Positions 24,964 through 32,955 of a DNA stretch of 64,000 nt are shown one piece after another; positions within the stretch are counted from its first letter, which is position 1; each line of letters begins with the position of its first letter. The notes under the pieces were generated by a model, which was not told the origin of the DNA, made no database searches, and was given only the letters and a program-made list of their open reading frames with translations. Made by a program: the position numbers and the translations under genes. Origin of the DNA: Actinocorallia sp. API 0066 (GTDB taxonomy: Bacteria > Actinomycetota > Actinomycetes > Streptosporangiales > Streptosporangiaceae); assembly GCF_020991275.1 (NCBI RefSeq), contig NZ_JAJLQY010000016.1, positions 105,022-169,021 on the forward strand, in the 5' to 3' direction.

Positions 24964-26471
24964 GGGCCGACCTCCTTGGCGAGGATGCCGGACCGTACGG
25001 CCAGCAGCCAGGTGGGCAGGGAAGCGAGCAGGACGAGCAGGGCGGCGTAGGGCGCGGCGGCGGCATACGCGGCGACGGAGGTGTTGGACCACAGTTTGGT
25101 GGCGAGCGTGTCCATGCCGGTGGGCCGTAGCAGGAGCGTCGCGGGGAGTTCCTTCATGCAGGTGAGGAACACGAGCGCCGCGCCCGCGCCGATGCCGGGC
25201 AGCGTCAGCGGCAGCGTGACGGTCCGGAACACGGTGACGGGCCGTTTGCCGAGCGACCGCGCCGTCTCCTCCAGGATCGGCGGGGCCTGGACGGCGGCGC
25301 CCGAGACCGACGTCACGGCGAGCGGCAAGAACAGCGCGGCATATCCCAGGGCGAGCAGCCACGTCGTCTGATAAATCGGATAGGCGACGTTGATCCCGAA
25401 GAACACCAGCGAGAGCCCGATGACGAGCCCCGGAAGCGCGTGGCTCAGGTAGCTGAGGTGGTTCAGCGTCGAGGTCAGCACGCCGGGGGCCCGCGCCGTA
25501 AGCAGACCCAGCGGCAGTGCGAGCGCCATCGTCAGCGCCGCCCCCGCGAGCGAAAGCCAGAGCGAGTTACCCGCCGCCGTAAGCACGTCGCTCCAGGCAC
25601 CCGGCCGGGAGACACCCACGGCCATGCGCCGCGCGAGGCTGAATACCGTCATGCCGAGCGACAGCCCCGCGACGCCCACGAGCAGCGCGACGACGGGCCA
25701 GCGCGCGGCCCCGAGCGCCACCCGGTTCGGCGGCCGCCGCCCGCTGGACAGCGACGCGAACCGCGCGCCCCGGCTGCGGGTGACCGTCTCGGCGGCGAGG
25801 ACGACCGTCGTGAGCAGCACGAGGACGCTGGACAGGACGAGCGCGCCCGTCCTGTCGAAGCCCAGGTCGAACTCGATGAAGATGGCCCGGGTGAACGTGT
25901 CGGCGCGGATGATGGAGACCGCGCCGAAATCCGAGAGCACGTACAGCGCTACGAGGAGTCCGCCCCCGGCGACGGCCGGACGGATCTGCCTGAGCGTGAC
26001 CCCGGTGAACGTCCTTAGCGCGCCCCGTCCCAGCGACCGTGAGATTTCCTCCTGCGCCGGATCGGCTCCGGCCAAGGAAGCCGCCACAGGCAGGAACACG
26101 TAAGGGTAGGAACACAGGACGAGCACAAGCGCGGCGGGCCAGAACCCCTCAAGGCCGCGGAACGTGGACGTCCACGCGAACGCTGCGACGTAGGTGGGCA
26201 CCGCGAGGGGGAGCGCCGCCAGGACGCCGAGAAGCCGCCGCGCGGGCATGTCGGTGCGCACGACGACAAAAGCCGAGCCGACGCCCAACACGAGGCAGCC
26301 GAGCGTCACCACGGCGGCGAGCGCGAGGGTGCGCAGCGCGAGCGTGCCGACCCGCGCCGACACGACCTCGTCCAGAACGCGCGCCATCCCCGCCTCCGAC
26401 GTGCGGACGGCGAGGTAGACGAGCGGGATCGACGCGACGGCGACCGCGGCCGCCGACAGGAGAAGGAGCAT
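24960..26471 (-). CDS. fbpB: Iron(III) ABC transporter permease
   Basis: A 503-residue permease with about 12 membrane segments in two homologous halves, as in fused FbpB-type permeases. Each half has an EAA loop: ISRSLGRGALRTFTGVTLRQI in the first (quoted loosely from the region around residue 145) and EETARSLGKRPVTVFRTVTL in the second. It would move ferric ion delivered by the lipoprotein. The gene lies 56 bases after the binding-protein gene and overlaps the ATPase gene. Confidence 0.9.
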   Translation of the reverse strand: MLLLLSAAAVAVASIPLVYLAVRTSEAGMARVLDEVVSARVGTLALRTLALAAVVTLGCLVLGVGSAFVVVRTDMPARRLLGVLAALPLAVPTYVAAFAWTSTFRGLEGFWPAALVLVLCSYPYVFLPVAASLAGADPAQEEISRSLGRGALRTFTGVTLRQIRPAVAGGGLLVALYVLSDFGAVSIIRADTFTRAIFIEFDLGFDRTGALVLSSVLVLLTTVVLAAETVTRSRGARFASLSSGRRPPNRVALGAARWPVVALLVGVAGLSLGMTVFSLARRMAVGVSRPGAWSDVLTAAGNSLWLSLAGAALTMALALPLGLLTARAPGVLTSTLNHLSYLSHALPGLVIGLSLVFFGINVAYPIYQTTWLLALGYAALFLPLAVTSVSGAAVQAPPILEETARSLGKRPVTVFRTVTLPLTLPGIGAGAALVFLTCMKELPATLLLRPTGMDTLATKLWSNTSVAAYAAAAPYAALLVLLASLPTWLLAVRSGILAKEVGP

Positions 26472-26527
26472 GGGCCGGGGGACGCGACGGCGGAACCGTG
26501 CGCGCCCCCCGGGACGGACCGTGGTGA

Positions 26528-27568
26528 TCAGGGGACGAGCCCCGAGTCCTTGATGAGGGCGATGGTCGCCTCAAGCTGGTCGAGGTCGTTGAGGTCCACG
26601 GCCGGGACGTCGAGGGCGTCCAGCGCCGGGACGTACGTCGGGCCCGCGATGCCGGTGACGACCGGGTACTCGGACGTCTCGGTCGCGAACAGCGCCTGGA
26701 CCTCGGGGCTGAGCAGGTAGTCGACGAGGGCGCGCGCGTCGGCGTTGTCGGCCGCCTTCTTCAGGATGCCGACGCCCGCCACGTTGACGAGGGCGCCGGT
26801 GTCGCCGCCCTCGAAGAAGTGCAGCTTGGCCTTCAGCGCGTCCGGGGTGGTGCCGCGCTCCTTGGCGAGCTCACCGAGGTAGTAGTGGTTGATGAGGCCG
26901 ACGGGGAGCGTGCCCGCGTCCACCTCCTCGAGGATCGCGCCGTTGCCGTCGCGGACCTGCGGGTCGTTGGCCTTGAGCCCGGCCAGGAACTCCTTGGCCT
27001 TGGCCTCGCCGTGCTGGACGGTGATCGCGGTGACGAACGCCTGGAACGAGGCGTTGGTGGGGGCGACGCCTACCTTGCCCTTCCATTCCGGCTTCGTCAG
27101 GTCGAAGACGGACTTGGGAAGGTCGCCTTCCTTGACCTTGTCCGCGTTGTAGACGAGCACGCGGGCACGCGCGGTGACGCCGACCCACTCGCCGGACTTC
27201 GCCCGGTACGTCTCGGGCACCTTGGCGGTGACCTCGCCGGGCAGCACGGCGAACAGGCCCTTCTTGGCGACGGCGCCGAGCGCGCCCGCGTCCTGGGAGA
27301 AGAAGACGTCGGCCGGGGACTTGTCGCCTTCCTCAAGAAGCTGGGTCGCGGTGGCCGCGGTGTTGCCGTACCGCGCGTCGATCTTGATGCCGGTGTCGGC
27401 GCTGAACTTGTCGAGGATCGGCTTGACGAGGTCCTCGCTACGGCCGCTGTAGACGGTGATCGTCTTCTCGGCCGAGGTGTCGTCCTCGCCGCCACAAGCG
27501 GTGAGCGTGACGCCGAACAACATGACGAGACTCGCGGCGACCGCGAGGGTTCTGCGGGGGGAACGCAA
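26528..27568 (-). CDS. fbpA: Iron(III) ABC transporter substrate-binding lipoprotein
   Basis: A 346-residue extracytoplasmic binding protein. The lipobox is LTAC at residues 22-25. ITVYSGRSEDLVKPILDKF is the usual start of FbpA/FutA mature domains, and the ferric-binding tyrosine pair is visible in LINHYYLGELAKE. The start is TTG 27568, with AAGGAG 8 bases upstream. It is first in the fbpABC operon. Expression is expected to be iron-repressed because an IdeR-like box sits 62 bases upstream. Confidence 0.9.
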   Translation of the reverse strand: MRSPRRTLAVAASLVMLFGVTLTACGGEDDTSAEKTITVYSGRSEDLVKPILDKFSADTGIKIDARYGNTAATATQLLEEGDKSPADVFFSQDAGALGAVAKKGLFAVLPGEVTAKVPETYRAKSGEWVGVTARARVLVYNADKVKEGDLPKSVFDLTKPEWKGKVGVAPTNASFQAFVTAITVQHGEAKAKEFLAGLKANDPQVRDGNGAILEEVDAGTLPVGLINHYYLGELAKERGTTPDALKAKLHFFEGGDTGALVNVAGVGILKKAADNADARALVDYLLSPEVQALFATETSEYPVVTGIAGPTYVPALDALDVPAVDLNDLDQLEATIALIKDSGLVP

Positions 27569-27629
27569 AGGTGTGCTCCTTGGTGCAAGGGGGTTCGGGG
27601 GTCCCGGCTACTTCTACAGCATTTAGAAG

Positions 27630-27648
27630 TTAGCATAGCCTTGCCTTA
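27630..27648 (-). promoter_or_regulatory. IdeR/DmdR1-type iron box
   Basis: Read on the minus strand, TAAGGCAAGGCTATGCTAA matches 14 of 19 positions of the actinobacterial iron box TTAGGTTAGGCTAACCTAA, including the GGCTA core and CTAA end. It lies just upstream of the fbpA start, in the only AT-richer part of this region. Iron-dependent repression of fbpABC follows from the known role of such boxes. Confidence 0.7.
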
Positions 27649-27649
27649 C

Positions 27650-28260
27650 CTCCCACTACCCACCGCACCCACCCCACCACACCCCGCCCCAAGCCACCCC
27701 AACCAGCCCGCCCCCTCTAACCCCCGCCCCCCAAACCCCCAGCCCCCACCCAACGATGCCACCGCCGCTCCCACCAGAACCCACCCCACCCCCCAAACCC
27801 CAGCTCACCCCACCCCAAGCCCCAAAACCACCCCCACCCCGCCCCCCCGCCCAGCCCCCCGACCGCACCCCTCACCAACGCCCCAAACTCCAATCCACCC
27901 CCCATCTCAAAGCCCCACCCCCACCCAAACGCCACCCCCAGCCAAGCCCCCACCCGTTACCCAATCGTTGACCCCACCCGCCCCCGCCCCATCCCATCCG
28001 CCCCCGCCCCATCCACCTGCCCCCGGCCAATCCCATCCGGCTCATTCCCACCCGGCCTTACCCCACCGGCCCATCCCCACCCCATCCCCGGCCATCCCCA
28101 CCCCTGACCCCAGCTAACGCCACCCCAGCCAACGCCACCCCGGCTATCCCCACCCCTGACCCCAGCTAACGCCACCCCAGCCATCTCCGCCCCGACCCCA
28201 GCCAAGCCTGCGCCAACGCCGCCCCAGCCAAGCCCACGTCCGCCAGTCAACCGTTGCCGA
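27650..28260. other. 600-bp extremely C-rich, G-poor non-coding tract
   Basis: The plus strand is dominated by CCCC and ACCCCA runs with very little G for about 600 bases, ending in near-copies of a CCCCAGCTAACGCCACCCCAG-like motif (about 28105-28175; loosely a repeat of roughly 25-60 bases). Open frames across it are Pro/Thr-rich and look like composition artefacts. I see no gene. Confidence 0.6.
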
Positions 28261-28400
28261 CCCACGCGCACGCCGCCCAGCCAGTCCCCATCCCCACAGC
28301 GCATCCCCGCTGTCCGGACGCGTGGACGGCGAGAAGGCGCGACACGTCTGTGTCCGGCCCCGTCGGGGCGTCGCAAGCCGGTTCCTACCCGCGGTCCCCG

Positions 28401-28532
28401 CCTCGCGGGAACAGCCGTCCCGGTCAGGCCCGTGCCCTCGGAGCGGCCGTCGCCGCTCGTTCCGTGCCTCGCGGGAACAGCCGTCCCGGTCAGGCCCGTG
28501 CCCTCGGAGGGGCCGTCGCCGCTCGCTCCGTG
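28401..28532. repeat. Two tandem copies of a 66-bp unit
   Basis: The unit beginning CCTCGCGGGAACAGCCGTCC occurs at 28401 and again at 28467 with only a few differences. It lies in gene-free DNA between the iron transporter and the BlaI-type gene. Confidence 0.8.
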
Positions 28533-28789
28533 ATCGGCGGTGTCGGCACGTTGCGGTGGCTGCGGTGTTGGTCCGGTGTGTCGGTTCGAGCGTCGGTTCG
28601 GAGTGCCGCTGTCAGCCGGACGCGCTAGCGGCGCACGCGGGCGCGGCGCGTCTCTGTCTGGACGCATCGCGGTGGGCGTCGCCGATTGGTCCCTACCGGC
28701 GGTTCCGGCCTTGCTGAGCGTCCGCGCTGGTCATGGGCAGCTCGGCCGCAGCCCTCGCACCGCGGAACAGCCACCGTGCCGTTGGGTTG

Positions 28790-28960
28790 GGCGTTGTGGT
28801 GGTGGGCTCTGCGTCCGTGACGTCGTGACACGGAGCCGGTGATCACAGCGCGCCGGGCGGGGTGTCTTCGCTGGAGAGGCGGGGCACGGCCGTCAGGTCG
28901 GGGGGTTCCGGGGCGGGGAAGAATTCTGGGGCCGTGTCGATTTTGGGGCGCGGGTCAGGT
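28790..28960 (+). repeat. Diverged duplicate of the 30740-30905 sequence
   Basis: This stretch shares long near-identical blocks with 30740-30905: GTCGTGACACGGAG, GGTGATCACAGCGCGC, TTCGCTGGAGAGG and GGGGCCGTGTCGATTTTGGGG. The downstream copy lies in front of the ECF42 operon and contains its promoter. This copy keeps the TGTCGA box but not the -10 element and leads into no gene. Confidence 0.75.
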
Positions 28961-29216
28961 CTGGTTCGGTAGTCCGCGCCTTGTGGAGCGGGCGGGCGTG
29001 GGTCGGTCTGGGCTTTGTGGAGCTGTTGGCCGCTCGGTGCCGTAGGTCAGTCGTCGCGCCGCTGTTCTTGTGGCGTGGGGCGACTGGGGCCGGTCGGTTC
29101 CCGCTTTGTGGGGCTTGGCTTGTGGGGTGGTTGTCGTTGGTTGGGCTGCGCTCCGCGCTGGGGTTCTTGGGCTGCGGGAGTGGGCGGTGTCGGGCGGTTT
29201 GCCGCCTCTGGGTTGG

Positions 29217-29615
29217 TTAGTCTTCGGCTTCTTGGAGTAGGCGGCGGAGGGTTTGTTCGTCCTGGGAGTCCAGGGAGCCGATGAAGCGGCGGAGGACTGA
29301 GGTGCGGTCGGCCTCGTCGGTGAGGAGTTTGCTCATCCGTTCGGCGGTCAGGCTGGGCGCGTCGGCGATCGCCCGGTAGCGGAAGGCGCGGCCGTGGCGT
29401 CTTCGGACGACGGCGCCCTTCTGGTGGAGCCGGGTCAGGGTCGTCACGACCGAGCTGTAGGAGAGGTTCGACGTCGCACCGAGGGCGTCGAGGACCTCGC
29501 CCGGGGTCATGGCCCGGTCGGTGTCGACGAGGACGGTGATGATGTGGGCTTCGAGCTGCCCGGAGCGCCTGCGCCGGATCGGCGACGCGCTGTCCGAAGG
29601 ATCTTTCGGCGGCAC
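29217..29615 (-). CDS. BlaI/MecI-type repressor
   Basis: A 132-residue winged-helix repressor of the penicillinase-repressor family. The recognition region reads EVLDALGATSNLSYSSVVTTLTRL, followed by the wing GAVVRRRHGRAFRYRA; the C-terminal half is the dimerisation helix pair. It starts at GTG 29615 with AAGGTG upstream. In actinobacteria such genes usually sit beside a membrane M56 peptidase (BlaR-type), which is absent here, so its signal and targets are unknown. The 1 kb downstream of it, on the minus strand, is gene-free repeat DNA. Confidence 0.85.
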   Translation of the reverse strand: MPPKDPSDSASPIRRRRSGQLEAHIITVLVDTDRAMTPGEVLDALGATSNLSYSSVVTTLTRLHQKGAVVRRRHGRAFRYRAIADAPSLTAERMSKLLTDEADRTSVLRRFIGSLDSQDEQTLRRLLQEAED

Positions 29616-29772
29616 CGATTCACCTTAATCCACCTTCCTGACTCCCAGAGTCGTTCTCCGGGCTGACGCGCTGTGTACTCCTCCGGCCGGGCGCGGCCGT
29701 GCCCGGTGTTTCCGCTGGCAGCGGCGGCCCGCGCGCCGCGTCCGGAATCTTGGGTTGTGTCATGATGTGCCG

Positions 29773-30132
29773 ATGGAGCGTGCCCGTGCGGTGCCGTGCC
29801 GGGTCGCGGTGTGCCGAGACTGCTGCTGCGGCAGCCCGAAGATCGCCGGCGTGGACCACGACGCGCAACTCGCCCGCCTCCGGGAGCACACGCCCGTCAC
29901 CGTCGCGGACTGCCTCGACGTGTGCGAGTACGCGAACGTCATCGTGGTCCGGCCGTCGAGCGAGGGGCGCGCGGCCGGGGCCAGACCCGTCTGGCTCGGC
30001 CTCGTGAACCGCGCCGACGCGACCGAGGACATCGTCGCCTGGATCAACGCGGGCGGCCCCGGAGTCGCCCCGATCCCCGCGACACTCGACCTCCACGTCT
30101 TCACTCCCCTCCCACCAAAACGGGTCCGCTGA
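29773..30132 (+). CDS. Thioredoxin-like [2Fe-2S] ferredoxin-type protein
   Basis: About 119 residues. Four cysteine positions are arranged for a thioredoxin-like [2Fe-2S] cluster: CRVAVCRDCCCG near the N-terminus and CLDVCEYANVIVV near residue 50. The rest continues as VWLGLVNRADATEDIVAWI, typical of small (2Fe-2S) ferredoxin-domain proteins in actinomycetes. An alternative GTG start is at 29755; neither start has a clear ribosome site, so a leaderless message is possible. The electron-transfer partner is unknown. Confidence 0.65.
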   Translation: MERARAVPCRVAVCRDCCCGSPKIAGVDHDAQLARLREHTPVTVADCLDVCEYANVIVVRPSSEGRAAGARPVWLGLVNRADATEDIVAWINAGGPGVAPIPATLDLHVFTPLPPKRVR

Positions 30133-30199
30133 CACGCGGCTCCCAGCCGAGAACCATGGTGCTGCGCCCCGCCCGTAACACCGCGACACAGGAACCGGC

Positions 30200-30790
30200 G
30201 CTCACCACTCCCACCCAGGCGGTTCCGGCGACGTGTCCTGCCGGGCTGAGCACGGCGCTGGGCCCTGCTTCGCGACGTCATGACGCGGAACCGATGATCA
30301 CCGCTCCCACCTCGCGGGTTCGGTGACGTGTGCCGCCGGGCTGGACACCGTGGTGGTGGGTTCTGGCTTCGTGATGCTGTGAGACGGGAGTCGGTGTTCA
30401 CCGCTCCCACCTGGGCGGTTCCGGCGACGTGTGCCGCCGGGCTGAGCACGGCGCTGGGCCCTGCTTCGCGGCGTCATGACACGGGGTTCGGTGTTCATCG
30501 CTCTCACCTCGCGGGTTCGGTGGCGTGTGCCGCCGGGCTGGACACCGTGGTGGTGGGTTCTGGCTTCGTGATGCTGTGAGACGGGAGTCGGCGTTCGTCG
30601 CTCCACCTGGGCGGTTCCGGCGACGTGTGCCGCCGGGCTGAGCACCGTGGTGGCGGGCTCCGCGTCCGTGGCGTCGTGACACGGGAGCGGTGTTCGTCGC
30701 TCCACCTAGGCGGCTCTGGTGACGTGTGCCGTGGTGGGCTCTGTGTCCGTGATGTCGTGACACGGAGGCGGTGATCACAGCGCGCTGGGC
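30200..30790. repeat. Minisatellite of about six 96-100-bp units in alternating subtypes
   Basis: The landmark GGTT(C)CGG(C/T)GACGTGTGCCG recurs at about 30221, 30317, 30417, 30514, 30613 and 30712. Odd units carry GAGCACGGCGCTGGGCCCTG, and even units carry GGACACCGTGGTGGTGGG, so the higher-order period is about 195-200 bases. Later copies are hybrids. The array is non-coding and runs up to the ECF42 promoter copy. Confidence 0.85.
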
Positions 30791-30874
30791 AGGGTGTTTT
30801 CGCTGGAGAGGTGGGGCTCGGGTCGTCGGATCGGGGGGGGTGTGGGAGGCGGGGAGGAAAAAGTTCTGGGGCCG

Positions 30875-30902
30875 TGTCGATTTTGGGGTGTGGGCGTTCG
30901 AC
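30875..30902 (+). promoter_or_regulatory. ECF42-type promoter of the DGPF-sigma factor operon
   Basis: TGTCGA at 30875-30880 and CGAC at 30899-30902 are separated by 18 bases. This fits the promoter reported for ECF42 sigma factors (TGTCGA at -35, CGA/TC at -10). It lies about 50 bases before the DGPF gene, so the operon is probably autoregulated. Confidence 0.65.
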
Positions 30903-30951
30903 CTAGGGGTGAGAGGGTCCGGAAGGGGCCCTGAGACCTGGAGGACGAGAG

Positions 30952-31371
30952 ATGAAGTACATGCTGATCATGCGGGCGACCGACGAGGCGTACGAGCAGT
31001 TCGGCGAGGTGGACTTCACCGAGATGATCGAGACCATGGGGCGGTACAACGACGAGCTGATCAGGGCCGGTGTCCTGCTCGCCGCCGAGGGGCTGCACGA
31101 CGCCGAGGAGGGTGTCGTCGTCGACTACTCCGCCGACCCGCCGATCGTCACGGACGGCCCGTACGGGGAGACCAAGGAGCTGTTCGGCGGCTTCTACATC
31201 CTCAACGTCACCTCCAAGGAGGAGGCGATCGAGTGGGCGAAGAGGTCGCCCGTCCGGGGCAAGGGATTCAAGACCGAGATCCGCCGTGTCAGCACCATCG
31301 ACGAGTTCCCGCAGGACAACGAGTGGATCAAGCGCGAGCGTGCGTGGCGCGAGGCCACCGGCCAGCTCTGA
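30952..31371 (+). CDS. DGPF/YciI-family protein
   Basis: A 139-residue protein of the YCII/DGPF superfamily: MKYMLIMRATDEAYEQFG at the start, VTDGPYGETKELFGGFYIL as the DGPF-type core, and VRGKGFKTEIRRVSTIDEF. These proteins have a ferredoxin-like fold and are consistently encoded next to ECF42 sigma factors, as here (15 bases before the sigma gene). Their biochemical activity is unsettled. The ATG at 30952 has GGAGGACGAG upstream. Confidence 0.85.
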   Translation: MKYMLIMRATDEAYEQFGEVDFTEMIETMGRYNDELIRAGVLLAAEGLHDAEEGVVVDYSADPPIVTDGPYGETKELFGGFYILNVTSKEEAIEWAKRSPVRGKGFKTEIRRVSTIDEFPQDNEWIKRERAWREATGQL

Positions 31372-31386
31372 GCGGGGCGCGGACGC

Positions 31387-32676
31387 ATGGCGGACCCGAC
31401 GGGCCGCCGGGAGGCGGTCGCGGCGGTGTGGCGGATCGAGTCGGCGCGGATCGTCGGCGCGCTCGCCCGCTACACCGGCGACTTCGCGCTGGCTGAGGAC
31501 CTCGCGCAGGAGGCCGTCGCGGAGGCGCTGGTGACGTGGCCGCGTGACGGCGTGCCCCGCAACCCGGCGGGCTGGCTGCTCACCGTCGGCCGCCGCCGCG
31601 CGATCGACGCGTTCCGCCGCCGCTCCGCCCTCGACGACCGGTACGCCGCTCTCGCCCGCGACCTGGGCGAGGGCGGCGCCGTCTCCGGCAGCCCGCCCGC
31701 CGACCCTTCGGGCGCCGCCGACGACGTCCTGTGGGATCCCGACCAGATCGACGACGACGTGCTCGCGCTGATGTTCACCGCCTGCCATCCGGTGCTCTCG
31801 CGCGAGTCTCGGGTGGCGCTCACCTTGCGCGTCGTCGGCGGCCTCACCAGTGACGAGATCGCCCAGGCGTTCCTCACCCCGACCGCGACGGTGCAGGCCC
31901 GCATCACCCGCGCGAAGAAGACGCTTGGCGCGGCCCGTGTGCCGTTCCGGGTTCCGGCCGCGGGGGAGCGTGCCGAACGGCTCGGCTCCGTGCTCAACGT
32001 GATCTATCTGATCTTCACCGAGGGGGCGTCCGCGAGCTCGGGGGACACCCCGATCCGTCTCGACCTCGCGGGCGAGGCGCAGCGGCTCGCCCGCGTGCTC
32101 TCCCGGCTGGTGCCGGACGAGCCCGAGGTGCACGGGCTGCTCGCGCTGCTGGAGCTGACCGCCGCCCGCTTCCCCGCGCGCACCGCCCCCGACGGCGCGC
32201 CCGTCCTCCTGGAGGACCAGGACCGCAGCCGCTGGGACCACGCCGCCATCCGGCGGGGCCGTGCCGCGCTGGCCCGTGCCGAACGGGCGGGGCGCGGTTT
32301 GGGCGCGTACGGGTTGCAGGCCGCGATAGCCGAGTGCCACGCCGTCGCGCCCTCGGTGGGGGAGACGGACTGGCGGCGCATCGTGCTCATCTACGAGGCG
32401 CTGGGCAGGCTCGCGCCCTCGCCCGTCATCGACCTCAACCGCGCGGTCGCCGTCTCCATGGCCGAGGGGCCCCGCGCGGCCCTGCCCCTGGTGGACGCTC
32501 TGGTGGCCGCTGAGGCGTTGCCGCACTCGCATCTGCTGCCCGCCGTCCGCGCCGAGCTGCTCATCCGGCTCGGCCGTACCGAGGAGGCCCGCGCCGAACT
32601 CACCCGTGCTTTGAAGCTGTGTCCTACCGGTCATGAACGCCACATCCTCACCCGCAAACTCACCGCCCTCACCTGA
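31387..32676 (+). CDS. ECF42-group RNA polymerase sigma factor with C-terminal extension
   Basis: A 429-residue sigma factor. Region 2 spans about residues 15-90 (DFALAEDLAQEAVAEAL, then NPAGWLLTVGRRRAIDAFRR). Region 4 spans about 125-185 (LTLRVVGGLTSDEIAQAF, then TPTATVQARITRAKKTL). After that comes an extension of about 230 residues with a TPR-like end (ELLIRLGRTEEARAELTRAL), the mark of ECF42. No anti-sigma gene is present, consistent with this group, where the extension itself is needed for activity. Confidence 0.9.
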   Translation: MADPTGRREAVAAVWRIESARIVGALARYTGDFALAEDLAQEAVAEALVTWPRDGVPRNPAGWLLTVGRRRAIDAFRRRSALDDRYAALARDLGEGGAVSGSPPADPSGAADDVLWDPDQIDDDVLALMFTACHPVLSRESRVALTLRVVGGLTSDEIAQAFLTPTATVQARITRAKKTLGAARVPFRVPAAGERAERLGSVLNVIYLIFTEGASASSGDTPIRLDLAGEAQRLARVLSRLVPDEPEVHGLLALLELTAARFPARTAPDGAPVLLEDQDRSRWDHAAIRRGRAALARAERAGRGLGAYGLQAAIAECHAVAPSVGETDWRRIVLIYEALGRLAPSPVIDLNRAVAVSMAEGPRAALPLVDALVAAEALPHSHLLPAVRAELLIRLGRTEEARAELTRALKLCPTGHERHILTRKLTALT

Positions 32677-32749
32677 GGGCCCGCCGCCGGACGCCCATCG
32701 TCCGCCGCGACGAGAAATCCCCGGCCCGCGCCGCCCGCAAACTCGCATC

Positions 32750-32915
32750 GCCGAAAAATTCGCCAACCTGTTCGAACGCGCGCCGCGCGTCGCCGTCCGG
32801 CCCGGTGCTCCCGCGTCGCGACGGCGACCCGCCCGTCCGCGTCCGCGATCGCCCGCCCGAGCCCTTGCGTTGATCCCGTCGCCAGCGCCGTCGCACCGGC
32901 CAGATCAATCTGCAT
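32750..32915 (-). pseudogene. N-terminal remnant of a short-chain dehydrogenase
   Basis: An ATG at 32915 with GAGGAG upstream begins MQIDLAGATALATGSTQGLGRAIA, the classic cofactor-binding start of an SDR enzyme (TGxxxGxG). (The quoted string runs only to the end of the Rossmann glycine motif.) After about 25 residues the similarity is lost in an Arg-rich frame, and neither the Tyr-x-x-x-Lys site nor the rest of the fold is present. It is a broken gene lying between the sigma factor and the exporter. Confidence 0.55.
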
Positions 32916-32955
32916 GAGGTCGCTCCTCGCATCCGAATGAACACTCATGGTCGCC

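Noticed and set aside
26819..28117. 432-codon plus-strand frame crossing fbpA and the C-rich tract
   Set aside because: The first part is antisense to fbpA and the rest is Pro/Thr low complexity produced by CCC/ACC runs.
30200..30790. Repeat array considered as a CRISPR array
   Set aside because: Units are about 98 bases and similar along their full length, with no short repeat/unique spacer pattern and no cas genes.
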